Shown here in pieces: positions 62,233 to 64,000 of a stretch of DNA of 64,000 nucleotides. The stretch is from Chondrosia reniformis (taxonomy: Eukaryota; Porifera; Demospongiae; Chondrillida; Chondrillidae). The stretch is from contig OX359191.1 in NCBI GenBank assembly GCA_947172415.1, forward strand, positions 7,177,130 through 7,241,129, read 5' to 3'. Numbering within the stretch: position 1 is the first letter of the stretch; each line of letters begins with the position of its first letter. The translations under genes and the position numbers were made by a program. The notes beneath the pieces were generated by a model. The model was not told the origin of the DNA. It made no database searches and worked only from the letters and a program-made list of their open reading frames with translations.

Positions 62233-63953
62233 TTAAATGTTCCCTCTTCGTTTAAACCCTCCTTTAGAGATAAGGTACTTCACTACATCTTTGTGTCCTT
62301 TCCTCCTAGCCAGTGTCAAGCAGTCTTCTCCACTTGGATTAACATCAAACTTCCTTATTCCAAATAAGGGCAATAAGTACTTGACAACATGGAGATGGCC
62401 CTTATAACAGGCAAAGTGTAGAGCACTGTTTCCAAACTACAAGATACAAATAACTATGAATAAATTATAAACATGAAAACAAACATATACAGTATGCTTG
62501 GGTCGGTTGGCCATGCAGACAGGACATTGCAATCGATAATCGGTAAAAAGGTTTATCACTGCATGGTTATGTCATTCTAGTGGGGAAGTTTGTTCAAATG
62601 GTAGTCATGAGTGCTAAACAATTACCAATTTCAATGTCCGGTAGGGACAACCGACCCAAAAAGTACTGTATAAGTATAGATATGGTACACTTGTAGTTAA
62701 TATGTAAATCAGGACCAGTATATCTACTTCAAATTGTTCACTAGACTATGGGGATGGCATATACTACTAATCATCCAAAATGGAGTGGAATTTATATGTT
62801 TACATAATATTGCTGATCATGTTTATCTATACAGCCAATGGGATGTATCTGAGAAGGTCACATGACTGACACTTTTTTCTTAGTTAATTCAGCCAAATAA
62901 GAGTTGGAACAAACAAGTGACCTTCCAATCAAGTCAGTAGTGGCACTGGGGCCTTTGAATAAGCACAAATGTTTAGGTTGGTAGACATTATGCTCTACCA
63001 CCTGTGGTCTAAATATTACATAATAATCACTACATACGGGTACATTAGGTAGTCAGTACATATGGGAAATCATTTTAGCATATCAGTGAGGAGATCTAGC
63101 TTAAAGACAGTAGTCATAGAGACAAGCTAGTATTAGAAACTAGTGCTTAGTTGTAAAATTGTGTGACTGCAAGTTATGCAAGATTATGTACAGTATTAAA
63201 AATAGTTATTTCAATTTTGCATTATCTCTCATCATGATGTATAAAGTTCAAATTTTGTTTCTCCACCAATTCTGGCCTAAATATTACATAATAATCAATA
63301 CATTGCTATCAATGCAAATGTGCCTCACAAACTGTAAACCAAACAAGCAATATTCCACCCCACACTAACAACAGTTCTACTTTAGAGAAATGACAAATAT
63401 TAATATGTGCTTTTGAAGCATCCAGCATAAAGAATAGCATGTGATGTATCCCATGATTATTATTGAAATTAAAGATTAAGAAAGTTCTTTGCAAAGTCCC
63501 ATCAGGCTACACCCTTCTGAACTAAATAAATAAACTCATATATAGAATTAACAAAAACTAAAGATACATTTTGACTAAGTTCTACAAATGTCTGTTACCT
63601 AATCAAACTATAATAAATTGATTCTCTCTTATAAATCATATGTGACCTTCCACAGTAAACAGGGTAATAATAAGTAATAATTTAAAAATTATAAAGATAC
63701 TTTTGCAGCGTCAACACAGTGTTCACAATTAATATCTACCGACACAAGTTGAATCACTTAGCTCTTAACTTTATACTTAATGACTATGGTACGTATATGT
63801 ACTATCCAACACTTGCTACAACAACACTTACTTTTACACAGGATATCTTACCTTGTCCTTGTGGTACACATTAGCTTTACGTTCATCTGTCAGATGTTGT
63901 ACTACTTGTAACTGACCTTCCCGACAGGCTACCAGTAGAGCTGTGGTACCATC
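62233..63953 (-). CDS. ankyrin gene D, last two exons (runs off the window)
   Basis: The terminal exon 62,233-62,436 and a 34-residue exon 63,852-63,953 (DGTTALLVACREGQ) match genes A-C. The terminal exon starts FGNSALHFACYKGH and uses the long C-terminus of gene B (GGFKRRGNI then TAA). Both splice sites are kept. The rest of the gene, including the CARD-like part, would lie to the right. Confidence 0.75.
62496..62661. mobile_element. short inverted-repeat element (MITE-like), copy D
   Basis: Fourth copy of the element at 1,730-1,890, in the last intron of gene D; its left end is slightly altered (CTTGGGTCGGTTGG). Confidence 0.55.
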
Positions 63954-64000
63954 CTAAAGTAAGAAATATGTAAACTCATTGAAATCAGTTATAACACTTC

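Overview
This window is animal nuclear DNA, most likely from a sponge such as Amphimedon queenslandica. That is inferred from the AT-rich compact genes, short introns, death-fold/ankyrin gene style and transposon mix; no database was searched. It has no prokaryotic operons, CRISPR arrays, rRNA genes or recognisable tRNA genes.

The backbone is a tandem array of a roughly 20-23 kb segment. The ancestral order appears to be: a long minus-strand gene encoding a death-fold (CARD-like) / uncharacterised domain / coiled-coil / ankyrin-repeat protein, then minus-strand GUF1 (mitochondrial LepA/EF4 GTPase), then a plus-strand kinesin-8 (KIF18-type) gene. The last kinesin exon recurs at 744, 23,612 and 43,708. 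The ankyrin terminal exon recurs at 1,486, 24,347, 44,455 and 62,233. Layout: kinesin tail (1-822); ankyrin gene A (1,486-14,217, complete); GUF1 (14,589-18,550, the only complete copy); GUF1 3'-end fragment (18,599-19,113); kinesin relic 1 (19,344-23,690); ankyrin gene B (24,347-36,120, start exon missing); unit-specific DNA with a 92-bp satellite (36.3-38.36 kb); GUF1 fragments and kinesin relic 2 (38.36-43.79 kb); ankyrin gene C (44,455-60,115, complete); 5'-truncated GUF1 (60,428-61,990); and the 3' end of ankyrin gene D (62,233 to beyond the window).

The ankyrin genes look functional. In A and C every exon has usable splice sites, and all junctions after exon 3 are phase 0, giving predicted proteins of 1,021 and 1,006 residues. 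Their repeats come from a three-exon cassette (34 + 72 or 73 + 34 residues) that has been gained and lost as whole exons. The two kinesin copies are decayed: neither has the N-terminal motor with the P-loop, and they carry different splice-site and frameshift lesions. The introns hold many transposon pieces: Penelope-like fragments with GIY-YIG remains and inverted repeats, and piggyBac-, pogo-, mariner- and hAT-like miniature elements. There are also reverse-transcriptase and Crypton-like fragments. Because the units are paralogous, empty sites in sister units define several insertions precisely.

The best candidate for something undescribed is the tandem family of CARD-like/unknown-domain/coiled-coil/ankyrin proteins, plausibly intracellular sensors or adaptors, with modular cassettes and relic terminal exons that could shorten the repeat array. 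Main caveat: very similar tandem units in a heterozygous animal, with a 200-N gap at 60,667-60,866, could partly be haplotypes misjoined in assembly.
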